Shown here piece by piece: positions 8,336 to 17,492 of a stretch of DNA of 48,455 nt (within the stretch, counting starts at the first letter, position 1; the number at the start of each line of letters is the position of its first letter). A program made the position numbers and the translations under genes. The notes under the pieces were generated by a model. That model saw only the letters and a program-made list of their open reading frames with translations. It searched no databases and had not been told where the DNA came from. This stretch comes from Bacteroidota bacterium. GTDB taxonomy: Bacteria; Bacteroidota; Bacteroidia; Flavobacteriales; Flavobacteriaceae. The stretch covers positions 1 through 48,455 of the forward strand of contig JAEWLN010000080.1 of the NCBI GenBank assembly GCA_023457535.1, given 5' to 3'.

Positions 8336-9624
8336 TGCGCAAACTGCTCGAACCCATCGACAATGCCGGACTGATCGTGTTCCGGATGCTGTTTGGGTTT
8401 TTGCTGTTCGCCGAAACGCTCGGTGCCATTCTGACCGGTTGGGTGTACCGCAATCTGATCGGGCCCGAATACACATTTCCGCACATCGGATTTGACTGGT
8501 TACAATGGCCGGCATGGGCTGTTTACGCGCAATTTATCACCATGAGCATCCTGGGGCTTTTTGTGATGGCGGGTTATTTTTACCGACGGTCACTGGCGGT
8601 GTTTACGTTGTTGTGGACCTGCGCCTATCTTGCACAGAAAGTTTCCTATAACAACCACTATTATTTGTTGTTGCTCGTATGCGTGATCATGCTTTGGCTG
8701 CCTGCCAACGCGGATGCTTCGATCGACGCCCGGCGCCATCGGGAAATCCGCTCCCGGACAATGCCACAATGGTGTGCGTGGGTAATGATGGTGCAGATTT
8801 CGATTGTGTATGCGTTTGCGGTCGTCTCCAAATGGTATCCCGCATGGCTCGACGGCACGTATGTGGAAATCATGTTCAATGCGCCCAACCGCACTTTTTT
8901 CATCGACGGCTTGTTCGACCAACATTGGTTTCACTTGTTCATTGCGTGGTCCGGCATATTGTTCGACCTGTTGATCGTGCCGGCGCTGATGTGGAGAAAA
9001 ACGCGTACTGCAGCATTCATCGCGGCCTTGATTTTTCATTTGTTCAACGCAATAGTGCTGCAAATTGGGATTTTCCCGTTTTTTGCGCTGGCCTTTGTGT
9101 TGTTCTTTTATCCGCCAACACTGGTGCGCAAGTGGTTTTTGCGCGGACGCCCGACGGTTGCTGAAACCCCGATTCCTACCCATACGCATTTTCTATACTT
9201 TTTCTTCCCGTTTTTTGCGATACAACTCTTGTTGCCGCTACGCCATTACGTAATTCCGGGCGATGTGCTCTGGACCGAGGAAGGACACCGGCTTTCCTGG
9301 CGGATGATGTTGCGTCAGAAACAGGCTTATTCGGTCTATAAGGTCGTCGACCGCAAAACAGGCGCGGTGTTGCCGTACGCGATCGATCGGCACCTGACGC
9401 CCAAACAGCTCGGATTTGTGTCGTTCAAACCCGACGGCATCTGGCAAATGGCGCAATACATCAAAAAACATTTTGCAAAACAAGGCAAGGATGTGTCGGT
9501 GTACGTCACGGCAATGGTGTCCGTAAACGGCGGACCTTACCGCAAATTTGTGGACGATTCTGTAGATATGGCAAATGCCCGTTGGAATTACTTTGGGCAT
9601 TCGGAATGGATCTTACCCGAATAA
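8335..9624 (+). CDS. HTTM-domain polytopic membrane protein
   Basis: Protein of 429 residues starting at the ATG that overlaps the ribF stop (TGATG). It has many hydrophobic spans and motifs of the HTTM / vitamin K-dependent gamma-carboxylase-like family: an early FRMLFGFLLF helix, the YNNHYYLLLL segment, LWLPANADASID, and Lys/Trp in VVSKWYPAWLDG. The last 100 residues or so are soluble and hydrophilic. Bacterial members are mostly of unknown activity; true carboxylation cannot be claimed. Coupling to ribF is the only contextual hint. The family call is from remembered motifs. Confidence 0.8.
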   Translation: MRKLLEPIDNAGLIVFRMLFGFLLFAETLGAILTGWVYRNLIGPEYTFPHIGFDWLQWPAWAVYAQFITMSILGLFVMAGYFYRRSLAVFTLLWTCAYLAQKVSYNNHYYLLLLVCVIMLWLPANADASIDARRHREIRSRTMPQWCAWVMMVQISIVYAFAVVSKWYPAWLDGTYVEIMFNAPNRTFFIDGLFDQHWFHLFIAWSGILFDLLIVPALMWRKTRTAAFIAALIFHLFNAIVLQIGIFPFFALAFVLFFYPPTLVRKWFLRGRPTVAETPIPTHTHFLYFFFPFFAIQLLLPLRHYVIPGDVLWTEEGHRLSWRMMLRQKQAYSVYKVVDRKTGAVLPYAIDRHLTPKQLGFVSFKPDGIWQMAQYIKKHFAKQGKDVSVYVTAMVSVNGGPYRKFVDDSVDMANARWNYFGHSEWILPE

Positions 9625-9794
9625 AAGCCTTTACGGAATGGGTGCAATCAAACAAGTCACCCGCTTAATCTTGTAACAAATTGTAGTTTAAATCATAGCG
9701 CGGTTTGGCATAAATCCGTAATTTTAATTTACAACCAAATAGATTGTTTAACGAATGTCGGGTGTCCTGCCTGACGCCTCAAAAAACAGCAATT

Positions 9795-10247
9795 ATGAAA
9801 TTTACAAGAGAACTGACCAACGGCGTCATCATTTTTCTGGGAATCGGTATTTACTTTATCATCCTGGAATTTGCCGGATTGTCGGACCAGGTTTACCTGC
9901 GTTTTTTCAATTTACTGATCGTGGCCTATGGCGTGAACCGAACCATCAAAGCCAATCAGGCCGACGGAATCCGCGGGTACAACACCCACTTTTTATCGGC
10001 GTTGATCACCTCGATGATTGGCGCGGTGTTGAGCATCGCATCGCTGTTGGCTTATATCGCTTACAATGGCGGCGAGGCGTATCTTAAAAACCTGTCGGAC
10101 AATTTTATTTTTGGAGGCGGGGAACTTACGATCAACCATTATTGTATCGGATTGTTGTTCGAATCGACGGCAGCCTCGCTGATTGTGTCGTTCTGCCTGA
10201 TGCAATATTGGAAAGACAAAGTAGAAGTCATCAATAAAGTGGACTAA
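9795..10247 (+). CDS. Small inner-membrane protein, unknown function
   Basis: Protein of 150 residues with about four hydrophobic segments: IIFLGIGIYFIILEFAGL, YLRFFNLLIVAYGV, SALITSMIGAVLSIASLLAYIAY and a C-terminal one near SLIVSFCLMQYW. I take the ATG at 9795, which starts MKFTRELTNG just before the first membrane helix; an upstream TTG at 9744 would add 17 unconvincing residues. No catalytic motif is visible. It is preceded by 170 bases without a gene and followed by a clear hairpin terminator, so it is probably monocistronic. Confidence 0.75.
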   Translation: MKFTRELTNGVIIFLGIGIYFIILEFAGLSDQVYLRFFNLLIVAYGVNRTIKANQADGIRGYNTHFLSALITSMIGAVLSIASLLAYIAYNGGEAYLKNLSDNFIFGGGELTINHYCIGLLFESTAASLIVSFCLMQYWKDKVEVINKVD

Positions 10248-10263
10248 AACACGCCACTTACTG

Positions 10264-10300
10264 AAATGAGGCTTGCAGGGATGTGGGCCTCATTTTATTT
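10264..10300 (+). terminator. Intrinsic terminator of the small membrane-protein gene
   Basis: AAATGAGGC (10264-10272) pairs with GCCTCATTT (10287-10295), and the sequence is T-rich after the stem. Confidence 0.7.
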
Positions 10301-10359
10301 GCAGACATTCCATCGGACAACTTTAGAAACGAAATGTTTTTACTTCAAGTGGAATTCGC

Positions 10360-10367
10360 TATTTTTG
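10360..10367 (+). promoter_or_regulatory. -7 promoter box of bioB
   Basis: TATTTTTG matches TAnnTTTG and ends 19 bases before the bioB ATG. No BirA-type operator palindrome is seen. Confidence 0.5.
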
Positions 10368-10385
10368 ACCGATAAATCCTGACCC

Positions 10386-11474
10386 ATGAGCATGACCAGA
10401 CACAATTGGACCAAAGAAGAAATTCTCGCTATATATAACAAACCGATGATGGACCTGCTGTACGAAGCAGCTACCATCCACCGCCAACACCACGATCCGA
10501 ATGTCGTTCAGGTCTCGACGCTGTTGTCGATCAAAACCGGCGGATGTCCTGAAGATTGCGGTTATTGTCCGCAGGCGGCACGTTATCATACGGAAATCGA
10601 AGGCAATGATCTGATGACCGTCAGCCATGTTAAAGCACAGGCCTTGCGCGCCAAAGCAAGCGGATCGTCGCGCGTGTGCATGGGCGCTGCCTGGCGCAAT
10701 GTTAAAGACGGCGCTGAGTTTGACCAGGTACTCGAAATGGTGCGCACGATCAACAAGCTCGATATGGAAGTATGCTGTACCTTGGGCATGCTTACTGAAA
10801 ATCAGGCGCACAGACTGGCCGAGGCCGGATTGTATGCCTACAACCACAACATCGATACATCCGAAGAATATTATAAGGAAGTCATTTCCACACGCGGTTT
10901 TGAAGACCGTTTGCAAACCATCGAAAATGTGCGCAAGACCAATGTAACGGTTTGCAGCGGCGGCATCATCGGGATGGGGGAATCTGTGGAAGACCGCGCG
11001 GGCATGCTCGTTGCGCTGGCCACGCTCGATCCGCAACCCGAATCTGTTCCGATCAATGCGCTTGTCGCCGTAGAAGGAACGCCGATGGAAGACGAAAAAC
11101 CGGTTGAAATCTGGGAAATGATCCGCATGGTGGCCACCACGCGCATTGTGATGCCGCATACACAGGTTCGCTTGTCTGCAGGGCGCATGAACATGAGCCG
11201 CGAAGGCCAGGCCATGTGTTTCTTTGCAGGGGCCAACTCGATTTTTGCAGGCGATAAATTGCTCACGACGCCCAATCCGGATGTCAACGAAGACATGAAA
11301 ATGTTTGAAATGCTCGGGCTCAATCCACAAAAACCGTTTGTCAAACACGCGCAGCCGGCCACGGTCGAAGCGGAAGATTCCAAATTCGAGTCGCTCGGGG
11401 AAAAACCAAAGTGGTCGCGCCCGGGACACGCTATCGAACGCAATCTCGATGCATCGGGTAAAGTCAAAGCCTAA
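10386..11474 (+). CDS. bioB: Biotin synthase
   Basis: Radical-SAM enzyme that inserts sulfur into dethiobiotin, the last step of biotin synthesis. At 362 residues it has the usual size. The [4Fe-4S]/SAM site is CPEDCGYC (Cys54, Cys58, Cys61). Other family motifs are SRVCMGAAWR, the CCTLG segment, YNHNIDTSEE, CSGGIIGMGE and the C-terminal FFAGANSIFAGDKLLTT. An alternative start two codons in (Met3) cannot be excluded. It stands alone with its own terminator; the other biotin genes (bioF, bioD, bioA) are 13-18 kb away in this window. Confidence 0.98.
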   Translation: MSMTRHNWTKEEILAIYNKPMMDLLYEAATIHRQHHDPNVVQVSTLLSIKTGGCPEDCGYCPQAARYHTEIEGNDLMTVSHVKAQALRAKASGSSRVCMGAAWRNVKDGAEFDQVLEMVRTINKLDMEVCCTLGMLTENQAHRLAEAGLYAYNHNIDTSEEYYKEVISTRGFEDRLQTIENVRKTNVTVCSGGIIGMGESVEDRAGMLVALATLDPQPESVPINALVAVEGTPMEDEKPVEIWEMIRMVATTRIVMPHTQVRLSAGRMNMSREGQAMCFFAGANSIFAGDKLLTTPNPDVNEDMKMFEMLGLNPQKPFVKHAQPATVEAEDSKFESLGEKPKWSRPGHAIERNLDASGKVKA

Positions 11475-11481
11475 CCTTACC

Positions 11482-11509
11482 AAGCCTTTCTCTCCGGAAG
11501 GCTTTTTTT
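11482..11509 (+). terminator. Intrinsic terminator of bioB
   Basis: AAGCCTT (11482-11488) pairs with AAGGCTT (11498-11504) across a nine-base loop, followed by a T-run. Confidence 0.85.
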
Positions 11510-11536
11510 GTATTTTTATCGGTTCAAAACCATTCT

Positions 11537-12899
11537 ATGTCAAGTCCTCGTTTGCGCACCCGCCTGCTTTGCCTTTGTGCTGTTTTTGGGCTGCTTACCT
11601 CCTGGGCGCAAAACGTGCAGCAGTGTGATTCGCTGATCAGGTCAGGCGTCGAAGCCATGCAGCGCGGCCAGCACGTCCAATCGTTGGAATTGTTGACCCA
11701 GGCGCGCAACCAGGCGCAAAAGAACCGTTGGCACAAACAGGAGTTTCTGGCCATCAACAACATCGGGGCGAACTATTATTCGCTGCTTGAATACGGCGAA
11801 GCGCTCAATTGGTACCTCGAAGCCTACACCATCGCGCTCAAAGAACTCGCCGACGCCCAGGAAATGATCGTGCTCAACAACATCGCGATCCTGTATTCAA
11901 AAGAGAAAAAATACGACAAAGCCAACGAGTATTTTTGAAAGCGTACAGCATTGCACGCGGGAACGATGACAAGACCAAAGTGGGAATGTATGCGATGAAC
12001 CTGGGCAATGTGGCCAACGATCAGGCAGATACCAAACGCGCGCGGGCCTATTTTACCGAAGCGTTTGCCCTTTTGGATGACCAGCCCCAATTTCAGACAT
12101 TGGCTAGGATCGGGATTGCATCAGCCGACTACAGGAGGGTCACACGATCATCGCGCGCAATGCCGCACTGGAAATGCTGCAGCACACGGCAAATCTCGAT
12201 TTCAACGACGCCGGGATTTCGCTGCTCATGATTGTCGCCAAATCGCATCTCAGGGCAGGCAATCTTACGTCGGCGCTGGACTATGCGCGTCGCGTAATGG
12301 CGCGCAAACCCAATCTCGAAACGCGCGTGGCGGTGTTTGAATTGTTGTCCGATGTGCATTTCAGGGGTAAAAATTACGATCAGGCGATGGCTTACAAGGA
12401 TTCGATCGTCCAGGCCAACGCGCAACGCAACGAAATCAAAAACGGGAAACTGTTTGAAAGCAGCAAGGTGAAATTCGAGATCCAGAACTACCGCAACGAA
12501 CTGGCGCTCAACGAAGCGAAAATGGCCGGTGAACGCCGGATTTTTTACACGGTATTGGCCATACTGATTGCCGTGGCGGGTTTTGTGATGGTCATGCTGC
12601 GCAACCGCTCGCTCCAGCACAAGCAAAACAAACTCATCGCCCAACGCAACGAACAGCTGCTGGCGCTTGCACTCGAAAAAGAAAAAAACGACAATTTGCT
12701 GCTTGAAAAACAAATGGTCCAGAAAGAAAGCCAGGCGCTGCTGGAACAGGAACGGCTCAAGAGCGAACTGGAAGCGCGCAACCGGAAATTGTCTGCAAAG
12801 GCGCTGTATTTGTCCGGACGCAATCAGATGATCGAAGAAGTACTGTCCGATCTGACGCAGCGGCCCGAGCTGTCCACAGCGTTGCGGTTTACGCACTGA
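11537..12899 (+). pseudogene. Decayed TPR / transmembrane regulator, two frameshifts, 3' end lost
   Basis: Three frames encode one protein in sequence. Segment 1 (11537-11938) has a signal peptide and TPR-like repeats (LLEYGEALNWYLEAY). Segment 2 continues in another frame from LKAYSIARGN. Segment 3 (to 12899) has more repeats, a membrane helix (LAILIAVAGFVMVML), a coiled coil (LEKEKNDNLLLEKQ) and the motif RNRKLSAKALYLSGRN. Break 1 is explained by one lost T in the run 11932-11936, break 2 by one lost C near 12132. As I recall, related Bacteroidetes proteins continue into a LuxR-like helix-turn-helix; here the frame ends after RPELSTA. The 3' part has been replaced by another gene's tail. 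Sequencing error could explain the frameshifts but not the foreign tail. Confidence 0.8.
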
Positions 12900-13027
12900 C
12901 CGGTCAAAAAGTCCTTGATCAATCATCAGCTTCGATCGATGTATCGAATCTGTCCGGTGGAATTTACTTGGTCAAAGTGCAAACGAGCTCCGGCAAATCG
13001 TTTTGCCAAAAGTTGGTAAAACATTGA
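12870..13027 (+). pseudogene. Orphan T9SS type A sorting-domain remnant
   Basis: In a frame different from the preceding TPR segment, the DNA from about 12881 encodes VAVYALTGQKVL, then IDVSNLSGGIYLVKV and a final FCQKLVKH before the stop at 13025. This is the typical end of a T9SS type A sorting domain. It has no start, signal peptide or passenger of its own. It appears to be the 3' end of a secreted-protein gene brought next to the regulator by a deletion or recombination. The junction lies near 12860-12880. It is followed by a good terminator that presumably belonged to the lost gene. Confidence 0.75.
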
Positions 13028-13041
13028 TCCTCCATACAATC

Positions 13042-13074
13042 AAAAAAGCCGCTTCTCAGAGCGGCTTTTTTTTT
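13042..13074. terminator. Bidirectional intrinsic terminator
   Basis: AAAAAAGCCGC (13042-13052) pairs with GCGGCTTTTTT around an eight-base loop. It lies between the pseudogene remnant and the convergent choice-of-anchor D gene and has the A-run/T-run symmetry needed to serve both. Confidence 0.85.
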
Positions 13075-13088
13075 ATGTTATCATTAGG

Positions 13089-16000
13089 TTATAAAATAAC
13101 TTTTCGCGTCACAACTTTTCCATTTTCGAGCGTGATCCTGACAATCAGCGCCTGTTGGTTGGAAACCACATCGCGGATCGCAAACGTCCGCGCGTCCACA
13201 TGCTGGTTTTCGAAAATATTGCGCCCGAGCAGGTCATATACCGCAACGGCTTTCATATTTTCATGCTGGGAATACAGTTTAATCTGATTATCCGATGCCG
13301 TTACAATAAGCGTGTTGCCTGAAACAGCAAATGCATCGGTGTTCAACAAGCTGGTCGTGTAACGCAGTTCGAAACGGTTATCAAATGTTCCGGTCGCGGT
13401 TTCAAAACTATAGTTGGCCGCTTTGAGATCGTGAATCACGCCAAGCAATTTGTCTTCGAGATAGATATCCTGATTTTCAAGCAGTCCATCAAAATGGTCA
13501 ATTCCGATTTCGAAAACACCGGCCACATTGCAATGATACCCCAATGGCACCTTGTCTTCGGCGTTAAATGGCAGTGCACGTCCTTGAATGGCCATCGTTT
13601 TGCCGCCTACAATAGAATAGAAACTTACAAAATTATTTGCGTTGAACAATTCACCGTCGAAGCCACGGTCGATATCATTTGTTGCGCCTTCAATATAACC
13701 CACTAAAGTTTGCTTGAAAGCGCCCTCTGCGTTGGTCAGGTTAAGCCATACCCTGTTTTTCTCGATACCATCGATGGCATCAGCAGCAGTATTCCCCATA
13801 CCGTGGGTGGCAACGGCATTGCCGCCCGACATCCTGAAAAACTGGTTGTTGCCGCCGGTGAGCCTCATGCTGTTATTGAACACTGCGTTTCCATTGGCGA
13901 GTCCTTTGATAAAAAACCCTTGTCCCGATGCAATGTTGCCCGTTGGTACATTCGTATTTAATCCTGAACTCAATGCCGCGCGCGTGCCTACACTTCCTGA
14001 AAAATTGCACACCGCATAATCATTGGAATTGTACACATAGGCTGTTACGGGTGTATTGTGTGTCCATAAGTAGATTGTTCCTTCCACTACGCCTGTATTG
14101 GCCGGGTTTGATAAAAACGCGGTAGCGCTGATGGCCGATGGATAGGGATTGCCCAGCAGGTTCATATTGCTGGCTCCTACCACTATTGGCGTTTGTACGA
14201 AGCCATTGTTCGGAACACCGACAAATTCGCCCGCCGTATAAGCCTGAGGCGTACTGTTGAAAGACTGTGGCGCACGAATGATGTACCCTTTTCCGGCTGC
14301 CATCACGGCCGATCCGTTTGGTATGACCTCCCAGTTTCCGATGGTTGGGTTGTAACTGAAATATTTGTCGTACAAAGTATTCGGAGACAGCGCAAAGAGC
14401 GTTTGTCCGATTACCGGCGAGGACCAATAACTGTAGTCATAGGCCACCATCGGGGTGGTATGACGGCGCACGCGCACCACACCAATATTGGACGCCAGGT
14501 CATTGCGCTGTACCAAACTACCATTGTTCTCTACAATCAGGCTGCCGCTGTTTTCTACCTCGCTCTGAATATCAAAATAGGTGTTGCCGTTGATGGTAAC
14601 GGTGCGGCCTGCCTTGATTTCGCATTTACAACTGTTAAGGCTCCCATTTGCTGACGTACTGTAATTCCCGTCAATAATCGCTTTGACACTGGCCGTTGGC
14701 GTTCCCGCACTCCAACCGGTACCATTCCAGGTAGAGGAAACTTCCCTGCGTCCAAACAAGGTTACGTTGTCGATCGCCCAAATTTCCGTAGGGCTGTTAT
14801 TGATCACCGTAATCCTGATGCCCAATGTAGCAGATTTTGGCAAGCCCGTCAGTAACAAGGTGCTGAAACCGTCGGTTGTCACAAATCCGGTTGAACCGGC
14901 ATTAAAGGTCGTGACCACATTGTTGCCATCATACACCGATGAAGCGATGCCTGTACCCGATACGAAATTCCACTTGGCATTGTTGTTCCCTACCACATCG
15001 ACCTCATTGGACCATGTCACGCCGTCGGTACTTACTGAAACCATTACGCGGTCTGCCACATCACTGCCCTCAGCTGCCGTGGTAGAAAGCGACGCCAGAC
15101 GAACGCTTAATTCCACCACACTAAATGCGCTTGTGTTGATGTTGTTCATCGTAATAACGCCCGTTCCATTGACCACCTGCAGGCTTCTGCCTCCCAAAAA
15201 GCGGTTGGAACCTCCTGCATCACCCGTAGCGCCGAACGCTGTGCCTGACGCTACTGTTGTAGTACCACTGGTAGTGTATGTCCATACCGGAGTGGCCGGC
15301 GCGGTCTCAAAATCCTGTATGCCCAGGGTTTGGACCGGTTCCAATGCGCATGGAATGTAATCCAATCCGTAACCGCTTACGGCAAACGTGTATGGATTTT
15401 CATTCGAATCACTGTTGATGATGCTAACGGTGGCGGTACGCAATCCCACCGCAGATGGGTTGAATCTGATTACAAACGTAGTGGACGCACCAATAGCCAA
15501 AGTAGCAGGCGGTGCAGTAACTACTGAAAAATCTGCAGCATGTGCCCCTGAGAACGTCAGTGCGCCAATGGTCAGCGCGACGTTACCGTTGTTGATAATG
15601 GTAAAAGTGCGGTCAATCGTGCCTGTGTTAACATCGAGATAATCAAAAAAGGTGTGATTGATAATAGACGGTGTCGTACTGCCGCTGATAATGGGCTGTC
15701 CGTTTCCTGTAAGGTCCATTTCTGCGGCCACGCCCGTTCCCTGTACGAGAAACGTGAACGGACTTTCGTCAGGATCGTTGTTTGGAATGGTGACAATAGC
15801 TGTACGGATACCGGTTCCGGTCGGCAGGAATCGGATCGAGAACTGCCGCTTGAAACCCGGATTGATGCTGTTGCTTGTTGGAATGGTGACCAACACGAAA
15901 TCAGCCGGATTCGCGCCGCCAATGGTAATGTACGGACTTGGATCGGTAAGCAGCAACGGTGCGTTATAAGGACAATCATTGCGTATCTCAAACCCCTTTT

Positions 16001-17291
16001 CCTCACCCGGACCACCTACCGCCTGCGGGCTGAAAAGCGTATTGTTATTGACATTCGGAATCATGCTGGTATGCGTCACAATGCTCAGGCCGCCCGTTGG
16101 ACCGCCATTGATGCGAATGTCGGGAATCGGCACCACGCCATATCCCTGCACGTCGAAGAAATAAGGATTTTCGTTTGCATCATTGCTGAAGATATTGACG
16201 CGCGCCTGACGCAAACCTGCCGCGCTCGGGTCAAATACAACCGTAAAAGTCAGCGTACTGATGGTAGCTGAAGCCGCAGCGATGGTACCCGGCGTAAACG
16301 CAGTGAGCGTAAAATCTGAAGCATGGGCACCCGTAATGGTGATTCCCGTAACATTAAGCGGCAGCCCGCCGAGGTTTTGAATGGTGTAGGTAATTTGAAG
16401 CGTGGTCAGCAACGTGGACTGCGGGGCGTAGCTCGGGGCGAAATCCGTTCCTTCAGTAACGCTTGGTGTAATGTCGCCGCTAAGAAGCGTATTGCCATAA
16501 GAGGTGACGTTGATTTCCGGGGCCGGCGTACCGTAAGTTCCCGAAATGACGATATCGTCCAACCCAAATTCATCACATTCGCCCGTGCCCGACACGAGTT
16601 GGCTTGTCCACCGGATGTAGTAATAGCCGCCCGGTGGGATATTCAATCCGTTGATGATACAGGTGCGCGATGGCGCAATGCCGATGTTCACCCATGCAAA
16701 ACTGTCTGATGCATCAGGTGAGGTATAGTTCAGTACCGGTTCGTTGACAAAAACAATATTGTCGTTGGAATGGGAAAAATTGAACGTGCTGGAAGAATTC
16801 TGATCATTGCGGACAAACAAATTGTAATCCACCGCTATTTGCGTCAAATTAGAAGTGCCGTCGTTGCGGATGCGCAGCGTAATGGATCCCGGATCGAAAT
16901 CCCCGGCGCCGCCCGGCTGGATGAGCATGGCAGGGTTGGCAACAGTAGCCGGCAGGTCAGTGTACGCGTAAATACCCGGTGTGACTACGCCGCCTGCACT
17001 CGATCCGCGGCCAAAATCATCGACCGTTTGCGTACCGCCGAACAGGCAGTTTCCAAAACTCCAGCCTTTGACTTCCCATGCATTGGAATTCAGTCGTCCG
17101 GCCATGGTGGGGTTGGGCTGAAAGCCATCGCCTTCGAAACGCGTGCTGGGCGTTGTCCCGACAGTGGTTTGCATTGAATTGGAAAAGTTTACCGTTGCCG
17201 TAGGCGCAGCATTGGTAATGGTAACCTGCGCTTGGGTAAACTGCAAGGTTCCGAGTAGCATCAGACTGGCGATTAGAAGCTTATATCTCAT
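13089..17291 (-). CDS. Large secreted protein with choice-of-anchor D repeats and T9SS type C sorting signal
   Basis: Protein of 1400 residues. The signal peptide ends near Ala21 (FTQA/QV). After an N-terminal beta-rich region come three ASH/choice-of-anchor D-like Ig modules, at about 255-385, 390-525 and 530-655, each with a pattern like SGAHAADFSV, IRFNPSAVGLRTATVSI and SNENPYTFAVSGYG. A jelly-roll-like stretch follows. The last 530 residues or so are a module shared with two other proteins here (YDYSYWSSPV, GNPYPSAI, LWTHN, NSNDYAV, MAIQGR), ending in RITLENGKVVTRKVIL, which I assign to the T9SS type C sorting class. It is probably a cell-surface or released adhesin-like protein; no catalytic site is visible. 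Confidence 0.9.
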   Translation of the reverse strand: MRYKLLIASLMLLGTLQFTQAQVTITNAAPTATVNFSNSMQTTVGTTPSTRFEGDGFQPNPTMAGRLNSNAWEVKGWSFGNCLFGGTQTVDDFGRGSSAGGVVTPGIYAYTDLPATVANPAMLIQPGGAGDFDPGSITLRIRNDGTSNLTQIAVDYNLFVRNDQNSSSTFNFSHSNDNIVFVNEPVLNYTSPDASDSFAWVNIGIAPSRTCIINGLNIPPGGYYYIRWTSQLVSGTGECDEFGLDDIVISGTYGTPAPEINVTSYGNTLLSGDITPSVTEGTDFAPSYAPQSTLLTTLQITYTIQNLGGLPLNVTGITITGAHASDFTLTAFTPGTIAAASATISTLTFTVVFDPSAAGLRQARVNIFSNDANENPYFFDVQGYGVVPIPDIRINGGPTGGLSIVTHTSMIPNVNNNTLFSPQAVGGPGEEKGFEIRNDCPYNAPLLLTDPSPYITIGGANPADFVLVTIPTSNSINPGFKRQFSIRFLPTGTGIRTAIVTIPNNDPDESPFTFLVQGTGVAAEMDLTGNGQPIISGSTTPSIINHTFFDYLDVNTGTIDRTFTIINNGNVALTIGALTFSGAHAADFSVVTAPPATLAIGASTTFVIRFNPSAVGLRTATVSIINSDSNENPYTFAVSGYGLDYIPCALEPVQTLGIQDFETAPATPVWTYTTSGTTTVASGTAFGATGDAGGSNRFLGGRSLQVVNGTGVITMNNINTSAFSVVELSVRLASLSTTAAEGSDVADRVMVSVSTDGVTWSNEVDVVGNNNAKWNFVSGTGIASSVYDGNNVVTTFNAGSTGFVTTDGFSTLLLTGLPKSATLGIRITVINNSPTEIWAIDNVTLFGRREVSSTWNGTGWSAGTPTASVKAIIDGNYSTSANGSLNSCKCEIKAGRTVTINGNTYFDIQSEVENSGSLIVENNGSLVQRNDLASNIGVVRVRRHTTPMVAYDYSYWSSPVIGQTLFALSPNTLYDKYFSYNPTIGNWEVIPNGSAVMAAGKGYIIRAPQSFNSTPQAYTAGEFVGVPNNGFVQTPIVVGASNMNLLGNPYPSAISATAFLSNPANTGVVEGTIYLWTHNTPVTAYVYNSNDYAVCNFSGSVGTRAALSSGLNTNVPTGNIASGQGFFIKGLANGNAVFNNSMRLTGGNNQFFRMSGGNAVATHGMGNTAADAIDGIEKNRVWLNLTNAEGAFKQTLVGYIEGATNDIDRGFDGELFNANNFVSFYSIVGGKTMAIQGRALPFNAEDKVPLGYHCNVAGVFEIGIDHFDGLLENQDIYLEDKLLGVIHDLKAANYSFETATGTFDNRFELRYTTSLLNTDAFAVSGNTLIVTASDNQIKLYSQHENMKAVAVYDLLGRNIFENQHVDARTFAIRDVVSNQQALIVRITLENGKVVTRKVIL

Positions 17292-17345
17292 AAAAAAGGT
17301 AGGATTTTATAGCATCAACGCCCTTATTTACAGACATTGAACCAA

Positions 17346-17374
17346 CAAACTTACAAATAAAAGAAATGCAGCAA
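17346..17374 (-). promoter_or_regulatory. Promoter of the choice-of-anchor D gene
   Basis: On the minus strand TTG (17372-17374), 18 bases, then TAAGTTTG (17346-17353). The predicted leader is about 50 bases. Confidence 0.55.
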
Positions 17375-17432
17375 CTTAGGCAAATTGGCAAATCGACAAT
17401 CAGTCAATAAAATCGACGAAATACAACTATTT

Positions 17433-17466
17433 ATCGATAAAAAAAGCCTTATCTAAGATAAGGCTT
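17433..17466 (-). terminator. Intrinsic terminator of the lamin-tail protein gene
   Basis: AAGCCTTATC (17444-17453) pairs perfectly with GATAAGGCTT (17457-17466) around a three-base loop. On the minus strand the stem is followed by a T-run. Confidence 0.85.
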
Positions 17467-17492
17467 ACGAAATTTATTTGATAGTCAGTAAC

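Noticed and set aside
10359..11483. 374-codon open frame antisense to bioB
   Set aside because: bioB on the plus strand is unambiguous; the antisense frame is low in meaning and runs through both ends of bioB.
11537..12899. Three separate small genes instead of one broken gene
   Set aside because: The three frames join into one continuous TPR-membrane-coiled-coil protein if two single bases are restored, and the second and third frames lack sensible starts.
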